Shown: positions 1 through 8,036 of the stretch, in pieces
How the letters are laid out: each line of letters begins with the position of its first letter
How positions within the stretch are numbered: the stretch's first letter is position 1
Assembly (NCBI GenBank): GCA_934432675.1
Contig: CAKRYT010000007.1
Coordinates: 1 to 64,000, forward strand
Source of the DNA: an uncultured Eubacteriales bacterium
Lineage (GTDB): Bacteria > Bacillota > Clostridia > Oscillospirales > CAG-272
Reading direction: 5' to 3'
DNA: 64,000 bases
Program-made: the position numbers and the translations under genes
The notes under the pieces: generated by a model
Told to the model about the DNA's origin: nothing
The model's database searches: none
What the model saw: only the letters and a program-made list of their open reading frames with translations

Positions 1-1
1 G

Positions 2-64
2 ATTATTTGTCAGCCTGTTGACGACATTGATGAAGTATTAACTCAAATTCAAAAAATAATTTAA
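2..64 (+). CDS. C-terminal end of an unidentified protein (partial)
   Basis: An open frame enters from the left edge and stops with TAA at 62-64. It gives the last 20 residues of a protein (IICQPVDDIDEVLTQIQKII). The bases are AT-rich, like the next 300 and unlike the rest of the window. Too little is left to assign a family. The frame itself is the only support that it is coding. Confidence 0.3.
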   Translation: MICQPVDDIDEVLTQIQKII

Positions 65-148
65 ACTTATTTTGGATTAATACTAAAAATATTTAAGTCA
101 GACTGATATTCGATATTTGATGAATATGTTAAAGAACATTTTAAGATT

Positions 149-391
149 ATGGTAAAACTGATTGACTTATTTAAAAAGTATCAGCTTTCCCGTTGTACGC
201 GCTTTTATTATCACAAAAAGCATATCGTTGGCATTTCTTTTCTTCAGGACAACTGTTTAGCGCTTGAGGATGCAATCATGTCCTATCAATACAAGAAAAG
301 CAAAGCCAAAAAAGTAACGAACATATCGTTGCCAACGAATGATTTGTCCTCCCGCCGTTTGCGGGCAGCCCCCCTAAGAAGACGGTTTTAG
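149..391 (+). CDS. doubtful AT-rich ORF, 80 residues
   Basis: The frame is open and lysine-rich, but no ribosome binding site precedes the ATG and no family is recognised. Its last residues run into a GC-rich stretch just before the terminator at 404, so the C-terminus looks like read-through of non-coding DNA. It may be a decayed gene. The rest of 65-590 holds no gene that I can support. Confidence 0.15.
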   Translation: MVKLIDLFKKYQLSRCTRFYYHKKHIVGISFLQDNCLALEDAIMSYQYKKSKAKKVTNISLPTNDLSSRRLRAAPLRRRF

Positions 392-403
392 AAGACAGTC
401 TTC

Positions 404-430
404 CCCCCAGCTTCGGCTGGGGGCTTTTTT
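404..430 (+). terminator. Rho-independent terminator with UUCG loop
   Basis: CCCCCAGC at 404-411 pairs perfectly with GCTGGGGG at 416-423 around a TTCG tetraloop, followed by CTTTTTT. It closes whatever transcript runs through the AT-rich start of the window and separates it from the lexA promoter. Confidence 0.85.
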
Positions 431-590
431 ACGTGGTGAGTGAGAATCTGCTTTCAGAATTAATTTGTGTTGCGTCCGTTGAAGTGCGTCATTGCCCCGG
501 ATCTTGAGCCGATCATACTTTCTATTCTTTTCCAGTTCTCACAGCAATCGTAGCACTGCGAAAAAATATATGCAACTTTTCGGAAAACAG

Positions 591-619
591 TTGACAAACA
601 GACACCATCCGTGTATAAT
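591..619 (+). promoter_or_regulatory. sigma-70-type promoter of lexA
   Basis: TTGACA (591-596) and TATAAT (614-619) are both consensus and are separated by 17 bases. Transcription should start near 626, just ahead of the palindromic operator. Confidence 0.85.
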
Positions 620-631
620 AGTCTCAAAGCC

Positions 632-644
632 GAACATGATGTTC
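632..644 (+). promoter_or_regulatory. SOS-box-like operator before lexA
   Basis: GAACATGATGTTC is a perfect palindrome about a central base. It lies between the -10 box and the ribosome binding site. The Bacillus-type SOS box has GAAC and GTTC separated by 4 bases; here the spacing is 5. Its position fits LexA autorepression. That the protein binds it is inference. Confidence 0.65.
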
Positions 645-669
645 ATTATAGAAGCGTAGAGGTGAGCAA

Positions 670-1290
670 ATGCGGTATTTAAGCCAGGCAACGCTGAAAG
701 CTGTCAAAGATTACGTTGAATCACAGTTTAAGAGTACCGGAAAGTATCCGACGATCCGGGAAATTGCCGGAGAGGTCGGGATCAGCGTCGGATCGGCACA
801 TCGGTACATTCAGGAATTGGACAGCACGGGAGCGATGCGTTATACACCGGGCAAACTCATGGAAACGAATGTCACGAGAAAGGTGCACACCGAAGGGATC
901 TGTACCGCCATCGTCGGGACGATCGCCTGCGGAACACCGACGCTGGCAGAGGAAAACATCGAGGGATACGTGAACCTCCCTGCCAAGATATTCGGGCACG
1001 GGGATTTCTTCATTCTCCACGCTTCCGGACTGTCCATGATAGAAGCCGGGATCGACGAGGGTGACCTGGTCGTCGTCCGGAAACAATCGTTTGCCAAACC
1101 GGGGGATGTCGTCGTTGCCCTTGTGGATACGGAAACGACGCTGAAAACGTATTACCCGGAGCCGAAGAAAAAGCGCATTCGGCTACATCCGGAAAACAGC
1201 ACGATGCACGATATCTATGTCCGAGATTGCGAGATACAGGGCGTTGCGGTGGACATTATCAAGCCGGTTCTCAACAGGAACGGCACATGA
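670..1290 (+). CDS. lexA: LexA-type SOS repressor / S24 self-cleaving protein
   Basis: A 206-residue protein of normal LexA length. The N-terminal winged HTH (about 1-65) reads as a LexA DNA-binding domain. The C-terminal S24 protease domain (about 78-200) has a Cys87-Gly88 bond at the usual Ala-Gly cleavage position, the nucleophile Ser122 in SGLSM, and the activating Lys159. LexA represses DNA-damage genes and cleaves itself when RecA filaments form. The start is set by AGAGGTG at about 658-664 and by the consensus promoter upstream. The Cys-Gly bond is as in UmuD rather than typical LexA. It is a single-gene unit, and the palindrome at 632-644 suggests autoregulation. A phage-type repressor of the same fold is the alternative. 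Confidence 0.85.
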   Translation: MRYLSQATLKAVKDYVESQFKSTGKYPTIREIAGEVGISVGSAHRYIQELDSTGAMRYTPGKLMETNVTRKVHTEGICTAIVGTIACGTPTLAEENIEGYVNLPAKIFGHGDFFILHASGLSMIEAGIDEGDLVVVRKQSFAKPGDVVVALVDTETTLKTYYPEPKKKRIRLHPENSTMHDIYVRDCEIQGVAVDIIKPVLNRNGT

Positions 1291-1396
1291 TGTCTCACGC
1301 AGCAGATGCGGCTAAATACTCCGATCTTATTCTATAAATGAAACGTTTTGCAAAACAGCACCGAGCACCTACATTGATGAGACTGGAGGATCAAAT

Positions 1397-1603
1397 ATGT
1401 CAACAAGATTCCGAGCCGATTGCCCGATCTGCGGCAGTAAGCTTATGAAAGCGGCACCCGCATCAAACATTGAGCTGGATTGCCCGAAATGCAAAAGCCA
1501 GTTGCAGATCGTTGTCAGCGAAACCGGTTATCAGATGACGCTTCTGAATACGGGTATCCCGGCAGATGCAAAAACGCGGCGGCCACCGGCTCACACGGGA
1601 TAA
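1397..1603 (+). CDS. small zinc-ribbon protein
   Basis: A 68-residue protein that starts at an ATG preceded by a good GGAGG. It has two CxxC knuckles (CPIC at about 10-13 and CPKC at about 29-32), the usual four-cysteine zinc-ribbon layout, then a polar tail. The function is unknown. Small zinc ribbons of this kind may bind nucleic acid, but nothing here shows that. It lies 106 bases after lexA with no terminator seen between, so it may be co-transcribed with lexA. Confidence 0.6.
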   Translation: MSTRFRADCPICGSKLMKAAPASNIELDCPKCKSQLQIVVSETGYQMTLLNTGIPADAKTRRPPAHTG

Positions 1604-1640
1604 ACACCATCATAAAAATATAAAGGATAGCGAGGTGTCG

Positions 1641-1803
1641 GTACGGAAGCATTCCGTACAGAGGACGGTACTCCCTGTCAACATTTGCTTTGCGTTGAAA
1701 AAATACGCCAATTGCGTTGTACCCGGCACAGCACCGGGAGGAACCCGGCAAATAGATCGTAAGCAGCACATGCCTGCAGACGGTCTGTTTGCCGGTTTTT
1801 TTA
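1641..1803 (+). promoter_or_regulatory. structured leader ending in a strong terminator (attenuator-like)
   Basis: GTACGGAA (1641-1648) pairs with TTCCGTAC (1652-1659). A CCCGG/CCGGG hairpin follows near 1723-1739. Then a 16-base-pair stem with two G-U pairs (1745-1760 with 1780-1795) is followed by seven Ts (1796-1802). The final hairpin is a clear terminator 50 bases before the HTH gene. The upstream hairpins could make it conditional. It matches no riboswitch class that I know. Confidence 0.6.
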
Positions 1804-1853
1804 TTCGCTCAGAGCACGAGAGTCGATCGTATGAAGAAAGAGAGGTGAGAGCA

Positions 1854-2216
1854 TTGAATACCGCAGTGCGCAGAAATGCGATCCTGCACATATTGTGCGC
1901 GCGCAAGCAGTCGACCATTCTTGCTCTCGCCCATGAATTGCAGGTGTCGCCGAGAACCATCCGGCGCGACATTGACGTGATCGGAGAATATGCGCCCATC
2001 TGTACGCAACCGGGGCGGTGCGGCGGCGTGTCTATGATGCAAGGCTACAAACAGGATCCTCGTGACGTTGATTATCTGCCGTATCAGGTATTGCAAAGCA
2101 TTCTCGGCCGCCTGGAGAATGACCGTTGTACCATCAGTCCGGCAGAACAGGAGGTACTACAGGGGATGTTGCGGAGGATGACCGGGGTCAACGGCAGAGG
2201 GAGCCTGTATCACTAA
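1854..2216 (+). CDS. small DeoR/HTH_11-type DNA-binding protein
   Basis: The TTG start at 1854 follows AGAGGTGAGAG and gives 120 residues. The frame is open further upstream but crosses the terminator, so the long form is unlikely. Residues about 5-55 form a DeoR-like helix-turn-helix (ILALAHELQVSPRTIRRDID). The usual sugar-binding C-terminal domain is missing and about 60 unassigned residues follow. It is probably a small transcription regulator; the target is unknown. It could also be a truncated DeoR protein. Confidence 0.6.
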   Translation: MNTAVRRNAILHILCARKQSTILALAHELQVSPRTIRRDIDVIGEYAPICTQPGRCGGVSMMQGYKQDPRDVDYLPYQVLQSILGRLENDRCTISPAEQEVLQGMLRRMTGVNGRGSLYH

Positions 2217-2468
2217 GATGCATTTAGTATCACGCGCCGATCTTCATGCCGTTATTCCATACGGTCATCCGCGTATGCGCACGCGCAAAGACCCCCGACT
2301 CTCTCTTTCTCCGGACAGCTCCGCTGAATTGAAGGCGGCAATGTCCCGACCTTCCGAAAGCGCGGCGGCGCCGTCAGAGCAAAGCGGAACGGGATCTCCG
2401 GTTTTTTTGCTCCCACCCCGTGGCGGTCCCCGGACGGAGGAGGGGGCATAGGCGGGCGGCATCTCATG
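2217..2468. other. intergenic stretch with no supported gene
   Basis: GC-rich, and open frames exist on both strands, but none has a ribosome binding site or recognisable product. Together with the neighbouring terminator and pseudogene it forms a roughly 1-kb region lacking intact genes. Confidence 0.5.
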
Positions 2469-2509
2469 AAAAAAGCCCCGATCGCCACCGGGTACGGTGT
2501 CAGTCGGGG
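2469..2509 (-). terminator. terminator of the leftward surface-protein fragment
   Basis: Read on the minus strand, CCCCGA (2509-2504) pairs with TCGGGG (2481-2476). An inner CACCG/CGGTG stem (2499-2495 with 2490-2486) sits inside, and a CTTTTTT tract follows. It lies about 90 bases beyond the stop of the fragment at 2597-3061. Confidence 0.65.
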
Positions 2510-2596
2510 GATTGTAACAGTTGTCCGTCAGGCATCGGGGAAACCCGTTAAAGGCATCCCGATGCCCGTCCGATCCGTTATTTCACTTTGTTTTGC

Positions 2597-3061
2597 TCAC
2601 TTCAGCACCGTGCAGACGGGTGCGATGGCATACAACACGAAGTGGTGTTTACGCATCTTTGTTCCGGTGTTGTAATTTGCACCTCTCAGGAAAGCATACT
2701 GCGGCGCGTAAAGGCGATAGTTCTCGTTCGAGCAATAGGTGCATACGACCTTGTCCTGGTCAACGGACAGCTCACCCGTGCTGGCACCGGCTACGCCGCC
2801 GGGATAGCAGTTTGCATAGGGCGAGGTTTCTGCGACCCAGCCCATGCCGCCGGCGCTGTCTACGAGCTCGATCCATGCGGATATATCCGCCGTGACACCC
2901 ACCCGTTCAACGGTACCGCAGTTGTACCCGGCGATGCCGCCCGTCACGCAAAACTGCACGACCTTGCTGTTTTCGCGGCATTGCATCGCAAACAGATTGG
3001 ATTCTACCTTGCCCGTGTAGAACCGGACGTCGCCGACGGCGCCGGCATTATACCCCACCAA
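2597..3061 (-). pseudogene. C-terminal fragment of a GLUG-motif surface protein
   Basis: The leftward frame begins abruptly with VGYNAGAV and contains GGIAGYNCGTVERVGV and GGVAGASTGELS. These are GLUG-type repeats found in large secreted or surface proteins. There is no signal peptide, start codon context or ribosome binding site. The frame breaks exactly at the inverted repeat 3060-3094. Its own terminator remains at 2469-2509. I infer that this is the 3' end of a surface-protein gene whose 5' part was lost. Confidence 0.55.
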
Positions 3062-3094
3062 TCCCCCTTGTACCCTCCGGGTACAAGGGGGATT
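3060..3094. repeat. perfect 16-bp inverted repeat at the pseudogene edge
   Basis: AATCCCCCTTGTACCC (3060-3075) and its exact complement (3079-3094) flank a 3-base spacer. It marks the point where the GLUG fragment is broken. It has no T-run, so it is not an ordinary terminator. It may be a recombination scar or the end of a mobile repeat. Confidence 0.7.
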
Positions 3095-3211
3095 CCTGCA
3101 TCATCCGTCTCAAACCCCGCGGTAGCGACCGCGCGGTTCTCCGACGGTGAAAAACGGCAAATCGTCTCGCGCATGGGCTTTGCCCCCGCCGCTGACATTC
3201 ACCGTCGGCTC

Positions 3212-3240
3212 TTGCCAAGTTTTATTTATTGTGCTATATT
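3212..3240 (+). promoter_or_regulatory. promoter of the two-component operon
   Basis: TTGCCA (3212-3217), a 17-base spacer and TATATT (3235-3240). A transcript start near 3247 rules out the ATG at 3243 and supports the kinase start at 3273. Confidence 0.65.
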
Positions 3241-3272
3241 GAATGTGCTCAATAATTCTGAAACGGTGCGAT

Positions 3273-5012
3273 ATGAACAAAACAAAGAACACAACAAAAA
3301 GAGTTCGATCGGCGACGGTATTCGCATTGGTGGAAGGACTGATTATTCTTCTTTTCATTGTGCTGGGTGCAGCGAACCTCTTTTTTACGAACGGTACGGC
3401 AAACCGCCGCACCAGGCAGCTCGTAGAGGACAGTTACCGCGGGCAGATCGACAACCTCACGAACGACATCCGGAATGTGTCGCTCGCGGGCTTCTCCCTC
3501 ATGAGCAACGAAACGGTCGTCCGCCTGAAATCTTATTACTTTGATAAGATTCAGCACGATTCCTACGCGCGCAACGCCGCCATCAACAGTACGATGGCCG
3601 CGCTCCTGTCGCTCACCACCTACTATGACATTCTGGACTCCTGCGCCCTGTGGATTGCACCGGACGGAGAGCTCTCCTACAACACACTCTACACTTTCGT
3701 CGGCGACGATACGCGCCGGGCAATGCTCGATGCGGAGATTGCCGCACACCGCTACTCTCCGACCTTCGACGAAAATCTCCGTAACAGCAACGGAAAAATT
3801 TTCATCTCTCTGTCCCTCTCGGAAACGGATCATGCCGTACTCGCGATGATGCTGAACACCGACTACCTGGCAAAAGCACTCTCCCTGCCTGTCTTGCCGC
3901 AACTCGAAACGGCGGCATACGCCGCCGCCGACGATCGGCTCTGTATTGTCTGTTCCGATGATAAGGATCCGCTGACGGCTTTGACCGACCGTGCGGCGAC
4001 GGACAAGCCGATCCTCGAAAAAGGCAAAGTGGTTTACCGCACGGATGTACTCGGGGCAATCCCGCTGTATACCTCCTTCCGTACCGCCGCGGTAGACACG
4101 AATCTGCCGTTATACACCGCCTTTTTCATCACGGCATGTGTCCTGCTATGCGGTGCCGCGCTGGTCCTGTTCATCACGTTCCGCCATTTCTTCAATAAGC
4201 CCTATACAAAACTGCTGGATGCCATGAATGAGGTCAGCCGCGGCAACTTCGACGTGCGTTTGGATGATAAGATTTCCTCGGACTTCCAGTATATTTATGA
4301 CGGCTTCAATTACATGACCTCCTCCGTATCGGGATATATTGAAGAAAACTACCGGCAAAAGGTGATGCGGACCGAAAGCGAATTCAAAGCGCTCCAGGCA
4401 CAAATCAACCCGCACTTCCTCTACAACTGTTTTGCGAATATACGGAGTTTTTGCAAAATGGGCGATATAGAAAGCGTCGCGCTGATGACGGAAAATCTGT
4501 CCAAACTGTTTCTGTATATCACGCGCATCGCGGCACCGATTGTCCCCCTCTGCAACGAAGCGGAAAATCTGCAAAACTACTTGCAGATACAGCAAATGCG
4601 TTTCGGAGATCGGGTACTGGTGGAAGTCCAGGAACTCCCGGAAGAATTCCGCGATGTCCCGATCCCTAAACTGTGTCTGCAACCGATCGCGGAAAACGCA
4701 TACAAATATGCATTCGCCGACAAGGACAGCGGAGGGATTTTCCGGGTCGGATACGCCGTATCCGGCAATGAACTGTTCATCACACTGGATGATAACGGAG
4801 ATATAAGCGACCGCCAGATCGCGGAGATCGCCCGCAGTCTCACGGACGCCGCCGAAACATCGGGGCTTGTCAATGTGAGCCGCCGGCTGCGGCACTATGC
4901 CGACGGATACGGACGGGTAGAGGTAACACGCAGCAGCCTGGGCGGTCTTTGTGTCACGCTCCGGCTGAATATCGGAAAGGGAGGAGACGCGGATGACCAT
5001 ACTGGTTGTTGA
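3273..5012 (+). CDS. YesM-type sensor histidine kinase
   Basis: A 579-residue membrane kinase. A first membrane helix (about 14-38) and a second (about 280-305) enclose an extracytoplasmic sensor domain of about 240 residues. A HAMP linker follows, then a His_kinase domain with the phospho-acceptor His381 in QAQINPHFLYN. The ATPase domain shows the N box (LCLQPIAENAYKYAF) and the DNG loop. These kinases sense extracellular carbohydrates or cell-envelope signals and phosphorylate an AraC-type partner, here encoded next with a 20-base overlap. The start at 3273 is preferred because the upstream ATG lies 3 bases from the -10 box. It most likely controls the transporter and glycosidase operon that follows. 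The ligand is unknown. Confidence 0.9.
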   Translation: MNKTKNTTKRVRSATVFALVEGLIILLFIVLGAANLFFTNGTANRRTRQLVEDSYRGQIDNLTNDIRNVSLAGFSLMSNETVVRLKSYYFDKIQHDSYARNAAINSTMAALLSLTTYYDILDSCALWIAPDGELSYNTLYTFVGDDTRRAMLDAEIAAHRYSPTFDENLRNSNGKIFISLSLSETDHAVLAMMLNTDYLAKALSLPVLPQLETAAYAAADDRLCIVCSDDKDPLTALTDRAATDKPILEKGKVVYRTDVLGAIPLYTSFRTAAVDTNLPLYTAFFITACVLLCGAALVLFITFRHFFNKPYTKLLDAMNEVSRGNFDVRLDDKISSDFQYIYDGFNYMTSSVSGYIEENYRQKVMRTESEFKALQAQINPHFLYNCFANIRSFCKMGDIESVALMTENLSKLFLYITRIAAPIVPLCNEAENLQNYLQIQQMRFGDRVLVEVQELPEEFRDVPIPKLCLQPIAENAYKYAFADKDSGGIFRVGYAVSGNELFITLDDNGDISDRQIAEIARSLTDAAETSGLVNVSRRLRHYADGYGRVEVTRSSLGGLCVTLRLNIGKGGDADDHTGC

Positions 5013-6153
5013 CGACGAGCGCAATATTGCCGACGGAATTGCCTACACGCTCGGCGAAGAACTGGATACCGATGCCGAGGTATACGTATGCTACGGTGCA
5101 CAGCAGGCAAAGGAGTTTGCGGAAAAACATTTTATCGATATCATCGTCTGTGACATCAACATGCCGAAGCAGAACGGGCTGTCGCTTTGCAGTGATCTGC
5201 TGCAATCCTATCCGCAGATGAAAACGGTATTTCTGACGGGGTACAGCGACTTCTCCTATGCGTACGAAGCCATGAAACTCCCTGACGTTTCGTATGTGCT
5301 GAAACTGGAAAACGATGATGTGCTGATCCGCACGGTCAAAGAAAAAATCGCCGCCATTGATGAGCAGCACCGCAAAAATGCCGAGCTCATCTGTCAGCAA
5401 CAGCTGAACCGGGAGCTGTCCCGGCAACTCGGCGATCTGCAACTGAAACACGCCCTGACCGGCGAAGGAGAAGAATACGGCGATACCGTTTTCCTGCTGA
5501 TCTGCCCGGCGGGCGAGACCGACGGGCTCACCGGCATTGTCCGGAACGCTTTTAACGGATCCGTCGCCGTCCTTGCAGACGAGCAATATCTGCTCGCCTC
5601 CATACGCAGCGACGAAAGCATCAGCGTCATTTCCGAGCGGGCAAAGAGACTGCAACAGGATCTGTACGAGCGGACGGGCACTTACAACACATTCATACTG
5701 GATCCCCCCTGTGCGCAATCTGCCGACAGCCGCCTTCAAAGGCTTCTGAAAAAGAGTAAAAAGAACGGCAACGCACTTTACTTTCTGGATGCAACGGAGC
5801 CGGATCTGCCCATCGACGGCGGAGACGATGCGGTCATCGCAAGCGTCGCCGCCTATATCGACGCGCACCTCGGAGAGGATCTGTCCCTCGCGCTCCTTGC
5901 CTCCACCGTGTATTATAACCCCGCCTACCTCTCCCGTAAATTCAAAGCGGTCATGGGGAGCAACCTGCACGCATATATACTCGCGAGGCGTATGGAGCTG
6001 GCGAGAAAGCTGCTGGTGGAAACAGACGGGTTCGTGCAGGAAATCGCTGCCAAATGCGGTTTCAGCAATCCGACGCAGTTCGGCATGACCTTTGCCAAGG
6101 TCAACGGCTGCTCTCCGGGAGCCTATCGCAGAAACAACCCGAAACGCAACTGA
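4993..6153 (+). CDS. YesN-type response regulator, receiver plus AraC HTH
   Basis: 386 residues. The receiver domain (1-about 120) has acidic Asp7/Asp8, phosphorylation site Asp54 in IIVCDINMPKQNG, a Thr in VFLTGYSD and the conserved Lys in YVLKLE. A middle region of about 150 residues is unassigned. The C-terminal AraC domain (about 285-384) has two HTH motifs ending in the family signature around FSNPTQFGMTFAKVNG. The start lies inside the kinase gene after a strong GGGAGG, so the two are translationally coupled. It probably activates the promoter at 6249 for the sugar transport operon. A hairpin terminator at 6176 ends the pair. Confidence 0.9.
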   Translation: MTILVVDDERNIADGIAYTLGEELDTDAEVYVCYGAQQAKEFAEKHFIDIIVCDINMPKQNGLSLCSDLLQSYPQMKTVFLTGYSDFSYAYEAMKLPDVSYVLKLENDDVLIRTVKEKIAAIDEQHRKNAELICQQQLNRELSRQLGDLQLKHALTGEGEEYGDTVFLLICPAGETDGLTGIVRNAFNGSVAVLADEQYLLASIRSDESISVISERAKRLQQDLYERTGTYNTFILDPPCAQSADSRLQRLLKKSKKNGNALYFLDATEPDLPIDGGDDAVIASVAAYIDAHLGEDLSLALLASTVYYNPAYLSRKFKAVMGSNLHAYILARRMELARKLLVETDGFVQEIAAKCGFSNPTQFGMTFAKVNGCSPGAYRRNNPKRN

Positions 6154-6175
6154 CCCCCCGTATTGACCAAAAAGG

Positions 6176-6204
6176 AGAGCCTTTTCCGCAAAGGCTCTTT
6201 TTTT
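6176..6204 (+). terminator. terminator after the two-component pair
   Basis: AGAGCCTTT (6176-6184) pairs with AAAGGCTCT (6190-6198) around TCCGC, followed by a run of Ts to 6204. Confidence 0.9.
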
Positions 6205-6248
6205 ATGTAAAAATGTCAACAAATCGTGTGAATGTAAAAAAATGAATA

Positions 6249-6277
6249 TTGAACAGGTTGCACAATCGCTGTACAAT
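6249..6277 (+). promoter_or_regulatory. putative promoter of the sugar-uptake operon
   Basis: TTGAAC (6249-6254), a 17-base spacer and TACAAT (6272-6277) lie 90 bases before the lipoprotein start. The weak -35 box suits a promoter that needs an activator, such as the adjacent response regulator. Confidence 0.5.
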
Positions 6278-6367
6278 GAAGATGCAGTACAATGAACGAC
6301 CCGTATACGCAGAAATGCGGATCCGGCGATCAGCGGAAGCTCCGCTATGAAAACAGGAGGGACGAAA

Positions 6368-8029
6368 ATGCGTTATTCCAAATTTGTCAGAATCTGTTGC
6401 TTTGCCCTGGCGTTCCTGTTTGCCGTCAACCTTGTCTCCTGCTTCGGAGGCAAAGACGACAACGGCCCGGACTATGACGACCCCACCCGTAATCCTTTCG
6501 GTCGGTACGAAAATACCGTCAAAATCACCGGCGTCATGGAATACCAGGCACATAACGACAGCCGCGTGCCGCAGAACATTACACCCGACAATCAGGCGTA
6601 TATCCGGCTGATCAAGGAGCGGCTCAATATCGAATTTTCGTATCTGTGGAAGGTTCCTCCGACGCAGTACAGCGAAAAACTCAGCCTCTCGATGCTTGCC
6701 AATGAACTGCCGGACATCTTCAAGGTGACCGCCAGCGACTACGCTTCTCTGAAAAAAGCGGGTATGCTCAAAAATCTGGCCACAGCGTATGAGTACGCCT
6801 CGGAAGATGTCAAAACGTTCCTGAACCGCGACCCCGACGTCATCCGGCGGCTGACCGACAGCGACGGCGGGATCTATGCCGTCCCGCAGTACTCGGACAA
6901 CCGCCGCGGGGTCCCCGTCATGTACATCCGTCAGGATTGGCTGGACGAATTGCATCTGGCAGTCCCGACCACGCCGGACGAGCTGTATACGGTCCTGAAA
7001 GCGTTCAAGGAGAAAAAAGGTGCGACCTGCGGGCTTGCCATGAGCAACAAGGTCTCCGGCTCTTACTTCTCGATCAGCGGCTATATGAATATGTTCGGCT
7101 CGAGCCCGTATTCCTGGCTGCTCGGCTCCGACGGGCAGCTGCACGCCGACGAGATTTCGGAAAACAGCAAGGCGGCTCTGAAATGGCTGAACCGTCTGTA
7201 TGACGAAGGAATTCTGACGAAGGATGTCGCCGCGTCCACGGTCGATGCCGTGCAGGCGGATGTCCTCGGCGGGAAATGCGGTGTCGTGATCGGTCCCTGG
7301 TGGCAGTTCGAGTATCCGTTAGGTACCGCCATCGGCAACGGCGACGAATGGGTGGCGGCGGAAATGCCGCTGGCAGAGGGCAAGAATGCCGTCGTGGACC
7401 GTCAGCAGGTCGAGTTCTACTATGTTGTCAACAAGAAGTGCAAGAACCCCGAAGCACTGTTCAAGATGATCAATATGTACATTGCTCTTGACGGCACGCC
7501 GGAGGCTGAACCGGAAAAAGGGTATGTGTGGAGCTGGTGCCCGACGCAGTTCTACGATCCGTACGATATCAACGAGCAGTTTGTCGAGATCAATAAACAA
7601 CTGGCAATCGACCCGAAGGCAGAGGGACCCGCGCCGGAGCGTTGGACTGCCCACATGAAAAAACTGTGGAAAGCCTATCCGGAGTATCTCGTCTGGAAGG
7701 ACGACCCCTTCGCCACAAAGTATCAGGAAAATATGTTCGCCAATATCATGACGCGCGTCAATAAGGACGGCGCATGGGCGCAGATCACCAGTATGTACGA
7801 TGTCAAAAAGCGGGTCGTCTACGACGAGTTTTACGGCATTTCCACCCCCGCCATGTCGAGCAAGGGCGCCATCATGGCGCAGGAAGTGGAAGAATACTAT
7901 CTGAAAGTCATCATGGGCGAAAAGGATATCGATTCGACGTGGGACGCCTTTGTATCCTCGTGGAGGAGAATCGGCGGCGATGAAGTATCGACAGAAGTCA
8001 ATGCGTGGTATGCCGGACAGGCAAAATAA
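6368..8029 (+). CDS. extracellular sugar-binding lipoprotein, LplA-like
   Basis: 553 residues. The signal peptide ends in a lipobox LVSC with Cys25 as the lipid anchor. The rest has the length and pattern of the large family-1 solute-binding proteins paired with LplB/YtcP permeases. The start at 6368 is set by AGGAGGG about 8 bases upstream; the earlier in-frame ATG at 6347 contains that site. It captures an oligosaccharide outside the membrane and delivers it to the two permeases that follow. The substrate is not shown by the sequence; the downstream glycosidases suggest a glucose-containing oligosaccharide. Confidence 0.88.
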   Translation: MRYSKFVRICCFALAFLFAVNLVSCFGGKDDNGPDYDDPTRNPFGRYENTVKITGVMEYQAHNDSRVPQNITPDNQAYIRLIKERLNIEFSYLWKVPPTQYSEKLSLSMLANELPDIFKVTASDYASLKKAGMLKNLATAYEYASEDVKTFLNRDPDVIRRLTDSDGGIYAVPQYSDNRRGVPVMYIRQDWLDELHLAVPTTPDELYTVLKAFKEKKGATCGLAMSNKVSGSYFSISGYMNMFGSSPYSWLLGSDGQLHADEISENSKAALKWLNRLYDEGILTKDVAASTVDAVQADVLGGKCGVVIGPWWQFEYPLGTAIGNGDEWVAAEMPLAEGKNAVVDRQQVEFYYVVNKKCKNPEALFKMINMYIALDGTPEAEPEKGYVWSWCPTQFYDPYDINEQFVEINKQLAIDPKAEGPAPERWTAHMKKLWKAYPEYLVWKDDPFATKYQENMFANIMTRVNKDGAWAQITSMYDVKKRVVYDEFYGISTPAMSSKGAIMAQEVEEYYLKVIMGEKDIDSTWDAFVSSWRRIGGDEVSTEVNAWYAGQAK

Positions 8030-8036
8030 GTGAACG

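Noticed and set aside
1723..1795. T-box riboswitch before the HTH gene
   Set aside because: The conserved T-box sequence (AGGGTGGNACCGCG) and specifier-loop features are absent.
2218..2451. 77-residue ORF after the small HTH gene
   Set aside because: No ribosome binding site and a composition typical of random GC-rich frames; overlapping frames exist on the other strand.
3243..3272. Earlier ATG for the sensor kinase
   Set aside because: It lies 3 bases from the -10 box, upstream of the expected transcript start, and has no ribosome binding site.
4954..6276. 440-codon open frame on the minus strand
   Set aside because: It is antisense to the response regulator and crosses its terminator.
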